From: Margaritispora aquatica
Taxonomy: Eukaryota > Ascomycota > Leotiomycetes > Helotiales > Discinellaceae
Assembly: GCA_007644065.1 (NCBI GenBank)
Contig: VJWN01000002.1
Location: forward strand, 2,009,831-2,073,830
DNA length: 64,000 bases
Reading direction: 5' to 3'
Made by a program: the position numbers and the translations under genes. Each line of letters begins with the position of its first letter. Position 1 is the stretch's first letter. Positions 11,992-23,900 of the stretch are shown here, piece by piece. Below the pieces are notes generated by a model. That model did not search any database, was not told where the DNA came from, and saw nothing but the letters and a program-made list of their open reading frames with translations.

Positions 11992-12583
11992 TCACAAATG
12001 CGCCGTCAACTCAATCTCCACATCTGTGCCCAACGGTAGCTGATGCACCGCAACACAAGTCCTCACTGGCTTGGGGTCCTTGCTAAACACCTTCTCGTAG
12101 ACCTTGTTCATGGCGGCAAAGTCCTCCATTTTGGTCAGGAAGACGTTGACTTTGACGGCGTTATCGATGTGTGAGCCTGCTGCTTCCAGGACCGCGGCGA
12201 GGTTGGCGAGGCATTGTGCCTGTTTCCCTGATTAGCTTGGTTTGGTTTGACTGTAATATGTGTGCTTTTTGGTGAATTTGGAGGTATCTTCTTGGAAGAA
12301 GGGTTGAGAGATGGGAGAGTAGGTGATGAGATGAAATAAGATGAGCTCGGTGAAAAGAGGGGTTCAGGATGAGCTCAGTACATAAAGAGAGAAAGGTAAA
12401 TGGATATAAGAAATATCAACTTACAGTTCGATCACCAACACCTCCCTCAACAAGCTGCTTGCTCACAGGATCCATTCCCACGCTTCCAGAGCAGTAGACC
12501 ATGCCTTGACACTTGATGGCCTGGCTGAAGAAAGGCATTGGTGGGGGAGCCTTATCGGTGAGGACTGCTTCTTTTTGTCCCAT
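11992..12583 (-). CDS. RidA/YjgF/Mmf1 family enamine-imine deaminase
   Basis: Small trimeric hydrolase family that removes reactive 2-aminoacrylate and related enamines released by PLP enzymes such as threonine dehydratase. Two exons, 12583-12425 and 12219-11992, join in phase 0 for 128 aa, the usual family size. Visible family blocks are SQAIKCQGMVYCSGSVGMDP (residues 20-39), the QCLANLAAVLEAAG helix, VKVNVFLTKMEDFAAMN and the C-terminal PVRTCVAVHQLPLGTDVEIE, which carries the conserved Arg and Glu of the active site. No mitochondrial presequence is apparent, so a cytosolic form is inferred. The intron is 205 nt, four times longer than most in this window. Confidence 0.93.
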
Positions 12584-13137
12584 GTTTGCGGTTGTTTTGA
12601 CAATGAGCTTGAATTGAGATGGTTTTGATATGAGTGCAATAAAGATGAAGGTTTGTCTGATATATAGTTGTGTCGTTGCGTGAGTGTGAGAGTTAGAGTG
12701 TAAGTGTCCGGCTAAGTTTGCTTTCTGCCCCTCTCACGAAAGTGGGATGAGTGGGGGTTGGTGCATATGGATTTTTTTCTCGCTTGAGGGACGAAGACAA
12801 TACATATCCATACAGAATTTTATAAACGTCCTACATTATATCTTTTGTTAGTTGCCATTAAGTTCTGAGTGTGGAGAGGTTGTAATAATCGTCTATTTTA
12901 CTTATTTCACAGAGTTACCATTGCTGAGAAACTCGGTTCAATAAAGTGACCTCTTAGTTGACCCTAAGTTCAACTTCATCAGGAACTCGATTTGAAGAGT
13001 GTGTTATTTGTGCCATTACTCTTATTCAGGCAAGGAGATCGCCAACTTTGAGATACGTCGAATTCATATCCAAAATCATCATACAGCCTCTTCTCCAATA
13101 TCCACGACTCCACAGCCAATACCAGATAACACCCACC
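12584..13137. other. RidA promoter region
   Basis: Upstream region of RidA and 3' side of the enoyl-CoA hydratase gene. Plus-strand open frames at 12958-13398 run antisense to the hydratase C-terminus and are shadows. Nothing further is seen. Confidence 0.5.
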
Positions 13138-14061
13138 TCACAGCTTCGCCTTCACATCCTCAATCCCATCCGGAACCCTAATGTCAACTCCTTCCCACCA
13201 AGGCCACACACTCGGCGCATCTTTTTCCATCGTTCCCTCAAACACTGGCTCTCTCTTCTGCATAAAACTCTCGATTCCCTCCTTCTTATCCTTCCCCTGA
13301 AACAGCTCCAACAATATCTTACTATCCAACAAGTGCGTCCCCTCCGCCGTACCTGGTCCCCTCCACATGAGATCCCGCATCAAATTTGTACTGACTAAAC
13401 TCGTATTCCGCGCCACCCCATCCGCAATCTCCAGTGCTCTACTCAAGACCTTCTCTTCGGGCAAAACCTCACTAAACAACTCCCTCAGCAGCGGGTGTCC
13501 CGCCATCAATACCTCGCCGGTGGTAACCAAATGCATAGCTCTACTCAAACCAATAAGTCTTGGCAAGAAATACGAACTCGCAGCCTCCATCACAATGCCC
13601 CGTCTCGCAAACACGAACCCGATCTTCGCCTTCTCACTCACGACCCGAATCGCCATCGGCAGCGTCATGGTGATTCCCACGCCCACGGCACTGCCATTGA
13701 TGGCTGCTATGACGGGCTTCCGGCACCGATGAATCGCCATGGTGACTTTGCCACCGCCGTCGCGGTGCGTGTGTGCTGTGTCTGTGGCGTAGGAGAGGCC
13801 TGCGTCAAGGTCGGCGCCGGCGCAAAAGAGGCGACCGTGGCCTGTGACGACAATTGCTTTGACCCGTGGGTCGAGGGAGAGTAGGTCGAAGGCTGTGACG
13901 AGTGAGGTTGCCATTGCATCTGTGAATGCGTTGTGGTTCTTGGGGCGGTGGAGCGTGATCAATATTACGGGCGTAGGTGCTGGGGAATTGGAGGGGACGT
14001 GAGAGAGTTTGATGTCGGGGAGGGAGAGGGTTGCGTAGGAGTTTGGTAGTGAGGAGGACAT
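13138..14061 (-). CDS. Peroxisomal enoyl-CoA hydratase/isomerase (crotonase family)
   Basis: Single-exon gene of 307 aa. Crotonase superfamily blocks are clear: HRPKNHNAFTDAM near residue 38, the oxyanion-hole segment FCAGADLDAG (about 79-88), a second oxyanion segment AAINGSAVGVGITMTLP (about 118-134), and the active-site strand RRGIVMEAASSYFLPRLIG with its conserved Glu. The last three residues are AKL, a canonical PTS1 signal, so import into peroxisomes is expected. The pattern is closest to fungal proteins annotated as enoyl-CoA hydratase or delta3,delta2-enoyl-CoA isomerase, acting in beta-oxidation of (un)saturated acyl-CoA; which reaction it performs cannot be settled from sequence. 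It lies in the same orientation as RidA, with no evidence of a functional link. Confidence 0.93.
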   Translation of the reverse strand: MSSSLPNSYATLSLPDIKLSHVPSNSPAPTPVILITLHRPKNHNAFTDAMATSLVTAFDLLSLDPRVKAIVVTGHGRLFCAGADLDAGLSYATDTAHTHRDGGGKVTMAIHRCRKPVIAAINGSAVGVGITMTLPMAIRVVSEKAKIGFVFARRGIVMEAASSYFLPRLIGLSRAMHLVTTGEVLMAGHPLLRELFSEVLPEEKVLSRALEIADGVARNTSLVSTNLMRDLMWRGPGTAEGTHLLDSKILLELFQGKDKKEGIESFMQKREPVFEGTMEKDAPSVWPWWEGVDIRVPDGIEDVKAKL

Positions 14062-14857
14062 TGTGAGAGCGTAGGAGAGCAGAGAGGTGTCCTTGACGAT
14101 TGTGTGTGATTAGATGTATCAATTGGTAGTATAGCTATTAGTAGTGGTGTGCAGTAATATAAAATTTATAGAATCATGTATTTCTGTATATATTTAAAGT
14201 TGAGGTTGAAGTAGTGAGGATATACTCCTCGAAGGACGGGAGACGCGGGGTATCCGAAATCTGGGGTAGACTTGACAGGGATCAACAACCGAGGTCGACT
14301 CGGCTTATTGACGACGACAAAGTCTCAAGTAATTCACTGTGATTGAAATGCAATCAAAACAATAAACAAAAATGAAATTGATGGGTCTATATAAATTATA
14401 AAGCATAAACATGATGTCGATTTTCGAGGTTCAAATACCCAATCGGGCTTTATGGGTTTGAAGTGTTGGTGACAAGTAATCATTACTCAACTACAACAAG
14501 TGCAACAGTGGTTATACAATGACAGACAGAAGGAACTTTGCGGATATTACACATGCAGTCACAATTTGAGAAAATAGACTAGTTGAGCAAGATTGAGTTA
14601 GACTTGTTTGTGTATACCAAGGTACAGGTAAGATATCTAGCCAAAGATTCCACCACACATGGCCCCAAATATCCAGCCTCAAATATATGCTCTCCTATCC
14701 AGAGCATACACCATCACATCCAAGGTACATTGAAAGGAAACAGCTCAGCCAACTGGACTGTATACACACATACAGTCAACTAAGCGCAGATATACCATCG
14801 CCCTTCACTATTGCGCCTAGACTTCAAGTGACACTATGAACAAAAGATTTCCGGCAA
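14062..14857. other. Intergenic
   Basis: Promoter side of the hydratase gene and 3' side of the acidic protein gene. It contains several AT-rich stretches and one plus-strand open frame of 66 codons without features. No gene is supported. Confidence 0.5.
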
Positions 14858-15712
14858 TCAACGCAACAGTGACCAAATGGCCTCCTCATCGCCTTCGACA
14901 GCATAGTTTTGGAAACAGGAACGTCTCGATCTATCTTCATTTTTCTGTTCCTCTTCCTCCTCTCCCTCTTCTTCGGAGTCAAAATAGTACTCAGAGTCAG
15001 AGTAGTCAGACAGCTCGTCATCTGAGTCTTCAGCAAGAGAGCGAGCATGAAGAGCTTGAGCGCAAGCCAAGAAGTCGCCAAATGCATCGGCGCCATCGAT
15101 TTCGGCGCTGGAAGCAGGGTTTGAAGCAGGATTGCAGTAAGGGCCTTGCTTATTCGAGAAGCTGGTTACTGAATTTTCGTGCTCGGAAATACGCGAGGGA
15201 GAGTCGATGGCAGATACAGCCGGGCTAGACAAGCCACTCTCGGTGCTGGCACAATCCTCCATAAGGGCAACACCACCTTCCTCGTCGTCGTCATCGTCAC
15301 TGTCATCGTCGTCTGATTCCTCATTCTGACAACACTCGACATCCGACTCATCGTCCGAACCATACAACGCATCCGGTCTAACCTCCCAATCTTCATCATC
15401 GACCTCATTCCCATCATGAGCATAGAAGACATCCCAAAGATGCTTCTCGGCAAGATTAAGTTTGAAATCTTTCCCGGCGGACCAGAAGACTGCATTCCAG
15501 GTTGGCTTGTGGTACAGAGCAGAAAGCTCGCTCTCGGCCTTTTTATTGGCAGGGAGGCTGAGAAGTTCCCGCGTCAGTTCGGTGGGGAACTTGTGCTTGC
15601 CGATCGTTATGAAGAGGTGGCGTTGGTCGGTAGCGATAGCGGGACGCTGGAGAGGCCATAGTTCGCTCCTGGTGAGGATGGTCCTGGTGAAACCCACTCT
15701 TCTGGAGTCCAT
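14858..15712 (-). CDS. Uncharacterised highly acidic 284-aa protein
   Basis: Single open frame, ATG at 15712. Residues 1-110 look globular, with an FITIGKHKFPTELTRELLSL segment and a WNAVFWSAGKDFKLNLAEKHL segment. From about 105 the chain is dominated by Asp/Glu/Ser: a DDDDSDDDDDEE run near 135-147 and a second acidic block near 240-260 (DSDDELSDYSDSEYYFDSEEE). It ends in a short less acidic tail with WSLLR. The family is unknown to me. Acidic regions of this kind occur in histone chaperones and nucleolar factors, but no known chaperone fold is visible. Codon periodicity and the start context support coding. Confidence 0.75.
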   Translation of the reverse strand: MDSRRVGFTRTILTRSELWPLQRPAIATDQRHLFITIGKHKFPTELTRELLSLPANKKAESELSALYHKPTWNAVFWSAGKDFKLNLAEKHLWDVFYAHDGNEVDDEDWEVRPDALYGSDDESDVECCQNEESDDDDSDDDDDEEGGVALMEDCASTESGLSSPAVSAIDSPSRISEHENSVTSFSNKQGPYCNPASNPASSAEIDGADAFGDFLACAQALHARSLAEDSDDELSDYSDSEYYFDSEEEGEEEEEQKNEDRSRRSCFQNYAVEGDEEAIWSLLR

Positions 15713-17881
15713 TGTCTGGAGACATGTTAGTCTTTGTTCAGTAGGGATTTTTTTTTTTTAGAAGCGATGCATATAAAAGGACTAGGGTGAATTGTATTTG
15801 ATTATAGATTGAGGATATAGATTACCATGAATAAGCACTAAGGACAATGGGATACTGCAATCTGCTCATCGGCTCCAAAACTGGAGAGAGAATCAGCTAA
15901 CCATCTCAAGCACAGAAGGTAGCTGGTCCAATCGCACTCAAATCTAGACTCGACGAATAACAATCCATGTATAATTCTCGTTCCAAATACAAGAATCAAG
16001 GTAGTTTGGAGGACAAAAGCCAATCTCTTGGCGCTGTCGTCCCCTATCCCGACTAAGCGAGATTCAAGAACGACGAATCCAGCCAGATCATGACAATTGT
16101 CCTCAAAACTAGCTCACGTACACCTCAAAATTTCGAGAAATCAAAGGCTATCGCAATGGCAGATAGAAAGTCAATTGCAGGAGATTCTTCTCAAAGAACA
16201 TTATCAAAATCCAGATACAGTGCCCGATATGTCTAACCGTGTCGCTAGAAAGCACATTGTACGAACGCATGCACCAAAATAACAGGAAGACGTTTATCAA
16301 GCAGGATAATAATGCATTGCACTAGCGCATGGAATAGAAGATCAAGCACGCAAGAGGGGGAGAAATACGTACAAATCCGGTACCCGATATCAGGTATCAG
16401 TATTGCACTATAGCTTTCCAGAGTTCAGTCGCCTTCCAGGTCTTCTCACTTCCAATATCCAAAATAGTCGAAAGTAGTTGCCGAAATGATCGTGACTCGT
16501 GAGTCTTTCCAGCCTACAAGCAAATACCAAAAAAAAAAAAAGTGTTTCAGTTTCCGTCGTCGAGCTCACGCACGGTGTGTCGCGGGCTTGGAACGTGAGA
16601 AACTGGGGAGAAAAGAAGGGAAGGGGGATTTTGAGGGTATATATACACAGTGAAGACTCATCGCTGGTGCTAAAGGTCTCCACATGGGTAGGGCTAGACG
16701 GCGTATTTAGCTTCTTGATTGTCAGGATTGGGATGGGGTAGTCAGTCAGTACTTGTGCGAGTGAGATCATTGGATATTCTTGAGTTCTGTTGCTAGTGGC
16801 ATGGGTTAGTAGCTGGAATTAAGTATGGAGAGTTTCATCAGAGTGTGAGAGTGGTATTGATAGAAGTTGTGGGTTTAGTGATTGTGAATATGTTCAAATT
16901 TGACTTCGAGGAACCGCAAAGATAATGAAAGAAACCCACAAGTGAGTCTACCAACACGCGCCATCTAGATAGAATCACTATGTCGAGAGCAACACACTCA
17001 GACCTGCCTTCTTCTGCCCACGCAAATTTCGCGGCCTGAATGAGGTGCGAACCCAAAATGGCGACAACAAATCCAAAACAATATCACCACTCGGAGCCCC
17101 AACCAATGAGCACACAAATCATTCACAGAGTGATGTCACTCCTCTCTGCCCTTTACCGTCCACAAAGATAATCCAAACGTGAAAACTACCTGTTCGCATC
17201 AAATGTCAGGAGAGAACTATAACTATGTGACCCAGCTTATTGGGATTTGAACTACCCAGACCGACCAACCTAGACTTTGCCATCCCTCGCGCGCCCCACA
17301 CTCTTACCTAAAACCACTCTGTTGGGACTGAGTGATATCATAAGGTCTACTTCATCCGTGGGTTTGAGTCACAGTCAAAATCGGGCTTAAAGCCTAAGGT
17401 AGAATTCAGAATGGCCTAGTAGAAGGAAGGGACTTACGTTTATAATCGAAGCTAAAGCTAAATTTGCCGATTTGGGATGTTAATATGTTGGTCTAGTCGG
17501 AGTAAGAGGCTGTAGTCCGAAAGTGGTATAGACAGTGATGGTCTTTGTTGGGGTAGTGGAGTTTTCCATTGGCTAGGTAGCTTTGCTTTTCTGCTCTACT
17601 CTGTACCGAATTAAGCGAGGTTAGCAGGGGTGAGGACTAGACGATTGAGAATACTGACAGTTGCTTCAGTCGATTACATGAATCAGATTACCTTAAAAGA
17701 AACATTCCTCTTTTACCGATCGCGAACAGAAGATCAGAAATATCAGAATTGGATGGGCCATGGGGTTCATTTCAGGTACTGTAACACACAGCCATGCTAG
17801 GTAAGAGAAGTATTACTATTCAAAGACAAAGATCTAATTATCAAAACCAGCAAGTTCTCAAATCTAAATCTAAACCTCCAT
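15713..17881. other. Large intergenic region
   Basis: About 2.2 kb without a supported gene. It includes poly-T (15751-15759) and poly-A (16530-16541) tracts. Short open frames on both strands (for example 16408-16770 minus) lack splice partners, conserved motifs and consistent composition. The part next to 15712 should hold the promoter of the acidic gene. Confidence 0.5.
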
Positions 17882-20247
17882 CTACAACTGCCCAGCAATA
17901 CCAACAGACTTCGACTCCCCCCTCGCATGGGAATCCGCTTCACTCCTCTCCACAAGATTCAGCGGTCTATACTTCGCATCCCACATCTGCTCCCTGATCC
18001 ACTCCTCGAGCTGTCCATCCTCCGTCGGTATGCCCTCAACCTGCGTCAAGCCCTCCTCAACCGCCTGCTTGATGACTGCTCGCGCAATATGCACGCTGAT
18101 CTCCCTAACATCCACCACATCTGGCAATAATCCCCCCGTCGGGTCCTTCAGCGCAGGCGATTGCGCAGCGAGTGCCTTGACGGCTGCAACGAGCATTTTG
18201 TCTGTCAGCAGGCTCGCTTTCGAGAGCACGCACCCTAGCCCAATGCCAGGGAAGCAGGTCGAGTTATTGCATTCGGCGACTTCGTACGTCTTGCCCTCAA
18301 ATTTCACAGGCGGGAATGGACTCCCTGTCGCGATGAGCGCTTTGCCTTTCGTCCATTTTGTCAGATCTTCGGGTTTGGCTTCGTGGAGACGGGTTGGGTT
18401 TGAGAGTGGGAAGATTATGGGTCGGTCGACGTGCGAGGCCATTTCCTTGACGATTTCCTCAGTGAATGCGCCGGGCTTGGTGGAGGTCCCGATTAAGACA
18501 TGTGGTTTTACTTCTTTGATCACGGCGAGGAGGTCGTTGTGTTCTTTGCCTTCCCAGTCGGCATCATCACGTGCGTAGGGAACCTGAGCGTGGGTGAGCT
18601 TGTCTTTATGGCTTTTTACGAGGAGACCTGGTTTGTCGACACACCTGCGAGCATTAGTATTGATCTACCAAGAGCATACGGATCAAGGTAAGTACCAAAT
18701 CTGCTTCGCAGCTTCCTCCTTTGACTTTCCGCTGTCAGCAGCAATGGCATCACGAACTTGGTCTGCGATACCAGTTCCAGCAGTTCCAGAACCGAAAACT
18801 ACAATTCGAATATCCTCCAACTTCAGCTTGCTGACGTGGAGTCCGGCCATCATGGCAGCCAAGGTGACGCATCCTGTGCCTTGAACATCGTCGTTGAAAC
18901 ATGCAATTTCCGGTCGATAGCGATCAAGGATTCTTCGTGCTGTTGTATTCAGCTAATGTTTTAGGATTTAAGGATATTGAACTTACCATTCGGCAGGCCG
19001 AAATCCTCGAAATGAATATAAGCTTTTGGATACAACTTCTTGGCGGATTTGACGAATGCATCAACGAATTCATCATACTCCTTACCACGAGCCCGAGGCT
19101 TCTTAAGCCCAAGATACAAATCGTCATTTAGAAGCTCCTCGTTATCTGTACCGCAGTCCAGCACAACAGCAAGTGTTCTATTCGGATGGATACCAGCGCA
19201 CAAAGTAGTCAAGACGAGTTTAGCGACTGAGATAAGAATACCGCCCACGCCTTGATCACCAATACCGAGGATTTCTTCTCCATCTAGTGTTTGTTAGTTG
19301 GAGTTTTGGGGCAGCCGCGTCAACTAGAACTGACCAGTGACAACGATGTAGTCGATATCGTCTGGCTTTCCCCATTTTGCCAGATCGGAATATACACGGT
19401 CGATATCATTGATGTTGAGGAAACAGCCTTCTGATCTTCGGAATAGCCGAGAGTAGTTGGCTATGGCATCTCCCTCTGTCGGTGTGTAGATGATGGAGAA
19501 CATCTCCTTTAGGTGGTCTTGGATTAACTAAGTCATGGCATCATGTTAGAAACTTTCTTTTTCAGCTTTCAAAGAGTAGAAGAACAAGACATGAAGATTT
19601 CGAAATTTTCAAATTTCGCGAAATCCTCCTGCTCCGGTCTGTTTGTACTTTCAAAGGCACATATAAGGTAGGCAAAATCAAGTGAGAGCCATACTCTCAC
19701 GTGATTATGAACATCACGTGTAGACATGATAGGCTCCGATCTCATTCCAAGAATTCCGAAGCACAAAAATGCAAGAATAAAGCAAATACCTCCCATATCA
19801 TTTTAATCACTCAGCCCATCCACCTAACTGTCACTCACTCCTCGCCCGCGAAAAAAGCACAGCATAAAAGACACCACTCACCCTAAAGTACAACACCTCA
19901 TTCTGCTCCTTCAGACTCGTCATAAACGTATTCTTAGCCAAGTCATCCTGCCGCGTGGTATATTGCTGATAAGCCCTCTTGACCTGCTGATCGAGACTCT
20001 GGACATTCTGCGGCAGCAAGCCCGTCAGAGCGAAGGTCTTGCGCTCAGCAGCCGGGAACGCGGCGCCCTTGTTGAAGTAGGGTGTGTTGAGGAGGGCGGC
20101 GCCGACGAGGGCACAGTCTTGGGGCCCCGAGGTCGAAAGCGGGAGATGCCCGTATTTGGGGTGTTTGGTGAGTGGATTGTGCAGCTTGTGCGTGGAGGAA
20201 ATGGTGTTGAGGGCGTGGGTTATGGGGGTGGGGAGGAGGTCAGACAT
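17882..20247 (-). CDS. Malic enzyme (malate to pyruvate, NAD(P)-dependent)
   Basis: Oxidative decarboxylation of malate to pyruvate with NAD(P)H. Five exons, 20247-19882, 19527-19335, 19283-18987, 18939-18696 and 18644-17882, join in phase for 620 aa. Family motifs appear in order: FALTGLLPQNVQSLDQQ, IIYTPTEGDAI, the GIGDQGVGGILISVAK loop, FEDFGLPNA, the metal-binding CFNDDVQGTG, the nucleotide-binding VFGSGTAGTGIADQ, IGTSTKPGAF, IFPLSNPT, ATGSPFPPV and FPGIGLG. The N-terminus (MSDLLPTPITHAL) is not an obvious mitochondrial presequence, unlike yeast Mae1, so cytosolic location is inferred, possibly as an NADPH source. The first intron is 354 nt and carries an inverted E-box repeat (19698-19720). 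Cofactor preference cannot be read reliably. Confidence 0.95.
19698..19720. promoter_or_regulatory. Inverted E-box pair in malic enzyme intron 1
   Basis: CACGTGAT, seven spacer bases, then ATCACGTG form an inverted repeat of two bHLH-type sites inside the unusually long first intron of the malic enzyme gene. A further TCACGTG lies upstream of the gene at about 20827-20833. Function as an intronic enhancer is inference. Confidence 0.4.
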
Positions 20248-20957
20248 TTTGTTATTGTTATTGTTGTTTGCTGCTGCTATGCTTTGAGAGAGAAGAAAGG
20301 GGAGAGGGAGAAAGGGATGTATATCAGTTTTACACGATGAGAATAGTTATCAGAGGGGAGAAAGACATATATATAATAACCTACCATACCACACCTCCCT
20401 ACACACACCACTCTATAATAAACCCCACCAACGCCCCATGCTGACTGTAATCCACTAAGAAGCCACTATTCGCAGTCCTCCTATCACCATACCGTATGTT
20501 GTGGATGGACAGAAGGGCTGGTGGAGAGAGGAAGCTCGCAAAAAGCTTGACAATAGAAGTTCAACAAGTAGTTGTTCCCTGGTGTTGGACGTGCATGAGA
20601 GATGACGTTGTTTCCCGCAAGCCAGGTGCTTGATTTGACGCCCAAAAGTTGTAGTTGTAGGTGTGTGAGAGTAAGATCTTACCGATTAAGAACAATACAG
20701 TAGAGAGCTGTCGTACGATTTACCCGGATATCAATAAGTGCTTTTTAAATGGGACGAAAACTTGGTTTGGGGGTGATATTAAGATAAGAATAAGAACTGT
20801 CTGTCGCATCTGATAGAGAGTCGTAGGTCACGTGGTTGTTGACCATGTTGGGTGGAGAGGTATGTTTAAGATAGTTCTAAGGTACCATGGGGAGAGATGT
20901 GAGTAGAAAGGTGATAAATTATGTACTATTACTCATTACCTCCTCTTTCCCCTACCT
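20248..20957. other. Malic enzyme promoter region
   Basis: This is upstream of malic enzyme and downstream of the GH115 gene. It contains one GTCACGTGG E-box (about 20826-20834). No coding sequence is supported. Confidence 0.5.
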
Positions 20958-23900
20958 TCACTTCACATCCCCAAAATTCAATCCCTCATACTTCCCCACC
21001 GTATCCCTCCCGGCCAAGAAGCTCTCCGGTGGTCCCAAATAACTCGGTCTCAATCCCCCAAAATCAAGCATAATCTTCTGAATCACCACGCCTGTCTCCA
21101 CGAGCCAGATCTTCAGCGTATGACTCCCTGCTGTCCCCAGATCATGCTTCGTAGTGGTCGTCTTCCCGCTCGCTGTCAGACCCCACACTGCGTCTGAGAC
21201 GGCGCCGCCCCAGCCAGCCGGCATGTTGGTGCCGGTATAATTTCCCACGAACTGGATGGTCTTGGGTGCCTGGTCATCGATCGCGATGGCGTATTTGAGA
21301 GGCTGGGCGGAGCCTTTGTGGTTCAGTGATGGGGACAGTAGGAGTGTGATGTTCACCACTGTGGAAGCTGTGAAGGTGAAAATGTCGTATTCGAGCACAG
21401 GACCCGTGCCAGCTGGCTGGGTGGGCGCGAGGACAGGGAGCATGGTGACACCTGATTTGGTGCGGCCGTAGCTATCCAGCGTGAGGTAGTGCACGCCGCC
21501 GACGGAGGAGTTGCGCGATGCGTGAGCCGCTTCGATGGCAATGACGCCATCGCTTTCGACGAAGCCAGCAGTATTGGCGGGGATTGAGCGCGAGATTACA
21601 GGCACTTGGATGGTGGGTTTTGGGTAGGGCCCCCAGGAACCGCAGGAGGAGAGGACGCTGATGGTGACGGTTGTGGAGTTTGGCGCGGTGGGGGCTTTGG
21701 TCCAGTCGATAGAAACGAAGACCCGGGTGTCAGTGCCGTTGTGACCGCCTGTATAACCGGTGGTTTGGGAGAGTGCGACGTAGCTAGCTGCCGGAGTGAG
21801 GGTCCATTGGCAGCCTGAAGTACCGCGGGCAAAGACATCGATGTATCGAGTTTTGGGTCCATAAGGGTCCATGGGTGGGAGAACAAGAGTTGCGCCTGAG
21901 TTCGAGTGATAGCTGTCGTCTCCTGAGACTGTGGCATTTGAGGCTTCTACACCAATGCCGATGTTACCTGGCAATGCTGTCTCAAATTCTTGGACGAATG
22001 TGAGCGGTGGAGCCATGTTTCGCATGGGTTGCTGCCAGTATCCCCAGTATCCGAGATGTGTTTCTATTTCGATTAGTTCGTTTCTTTGAACACACTCGTG
22101 GAGACTCACGGTCAAGCATATGATTCCACTTCCCACCAAGCAGATCATGATATCTTTGCGTAAGCACATGATCTTGCTTGAAATCGGCCAAAACATCCAT
22201 GGCAACTGAATTTGCCGAGTTCCTCTTTTGCAGACTGTACAGAGAGTTCTTGGCAGCTCCAATATAGATCTGATTGACCACCTCACCACCAAGCACAGGC
22301 TGGAGAATCATCTCATAGTAAGCAGCTTTATACTCAGAGCCCAAATTATCGTAGATAGCCTGTGCATCAACCGCAAGCTTGGCCCATTGAGCGAGCACAG
22401 CTTCTCCTTCGTTGTAGTTGATGATGCTATACACACTCGGATCAATCAGCTCGTACTTCCTTCGTGCAGCATACATGCCGTAACGATCGAGCACAGAAAC
22501 AATGGCTGCAGCACGAGCTTCAGTAACATCAAATTCTCGAATCGCCCAAAGCTTGAGCCAAGTTGGTGCACTGTTATATCCCCATTTTGGCGTATCGTAG
22601 GCCATGTCCAAAAAGTGATTGATAGGTACCTCGAGTGGCTTCAAATCTCCCACATTCAGGATCCAGATACGGTCAGCCTGTCTGGCTAATGCAAGTTGCA
22701 TCTACAAAATGTCAGTGTGCATATATGTGCTGCGCAGAACCACATTACCTGCTCCACCGTCTTTGAAAGCTGGATAGTATTGATCCACTTGTAGCTTCGT
22801 GGATCTCCCACATAATCGACGTGGTAATAAACGCCTATGAAGTCGTCAGCCAGATCAAGTACAATTTCTCGAGCAACTTACCAGCACCACCAGATCGCCC
22901 CATCTCATTCGCAAGCGGCAATCTCCTGATATTTCCCCAATTGTCATCCGTCCACAATAGGGTCACATCATCCGGAACAGTCAGTCCCAGATTTTCATAA
23001 TAGCCCTGCACTTCCTTATACAAACACCACATTTGCGGAATATCCGTTACATTTGTTCCATTGAACACACTTGACAAAATCTCTCTTTGTGATTTGATAA
23101 CATTCTCCAACACCACAACAGCTTCAGGATCAGAGAGAGTGATGCCTGTATCACCACTTCCACGCATAGCCATGGTGAACAAGCTGCTTGCCGCGTATGG
23201 TTTGGCTCGCTGAGCTCCGTAGGTGAAGAAGGGATTGATGGATGCATTATTGACGTTATAAGACCATGAGCCCTTGCCAAAGGAGCCCCATTCGTTGGTA
23301 GCTCGCATCATTGGTTCTGTCGACGGTTAGCAGATTTCAGTATAAAAATATGCGATTTTGCTACCTGTATGACTAGTCCCCATTACAATGCCAAAAGCAT
23401 CAGCCAGAGGCTGATTAGCAGTATCATCCACGTTGAACATACTTGCCCACATAGCAGGCCACAAATAATTCGCCCTCAACCTCAGCAAAAGCTCAAACAC
23501 ATGCGGATAGAAGAAATGATTGAAACCAGGTCCATATTTGCCAGGTGCGTAATTCATGCTGCTTCTAGTCAGTCTCACCATCACAATCCAAGCCATGAAG
23601 AAAGACATACTTGATCCAATTCGTCAGAGCTGGCTGCTCATCATTGATGAAGATCCCCCGGTATTTCACACTTGGGCTCCCCTGGACTTTCTTCACGCCC
23701 AAAGCCCATACACCGGCCATTCTCTTAATTGGCACATCAGCCCACCACCACCAGGGAGACACACCAATCTGCTCGCTGATGTCGTAGAGACCAAAGATTG
23801 TGCCTCTGAGATCGCTGCCGGCAATGACTAGAGCCTTGTCTACGCCTGGGAGTGGAGAGTTGATAACTTGGGAGATGAAAGACTCCCATTTGCCTGTGAT

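Noticed and set aside
14382..14440. A tRNA-like shape with GGTTCAAAT and matching ends TGGGT/ACCCA
   Set aside because: No A box, no plausible anticodon stem and a chance-level match. Not supported as a tRNA.
16408..16770. Overlapping plus and minus frames near 16.5 kb as a possible gene
   Set aside because: Both lack conserved motifs and contain a homopolymer-encoded Lys or Phe run from a poly-A tract.
19569..19796. A 75-codon minus-strand frame within malic enzyme intron 1
   Set aside because: It lies wholly inside a phase-0 intron whose removal joins two conserved malic enzyme exons. No motif supports it.
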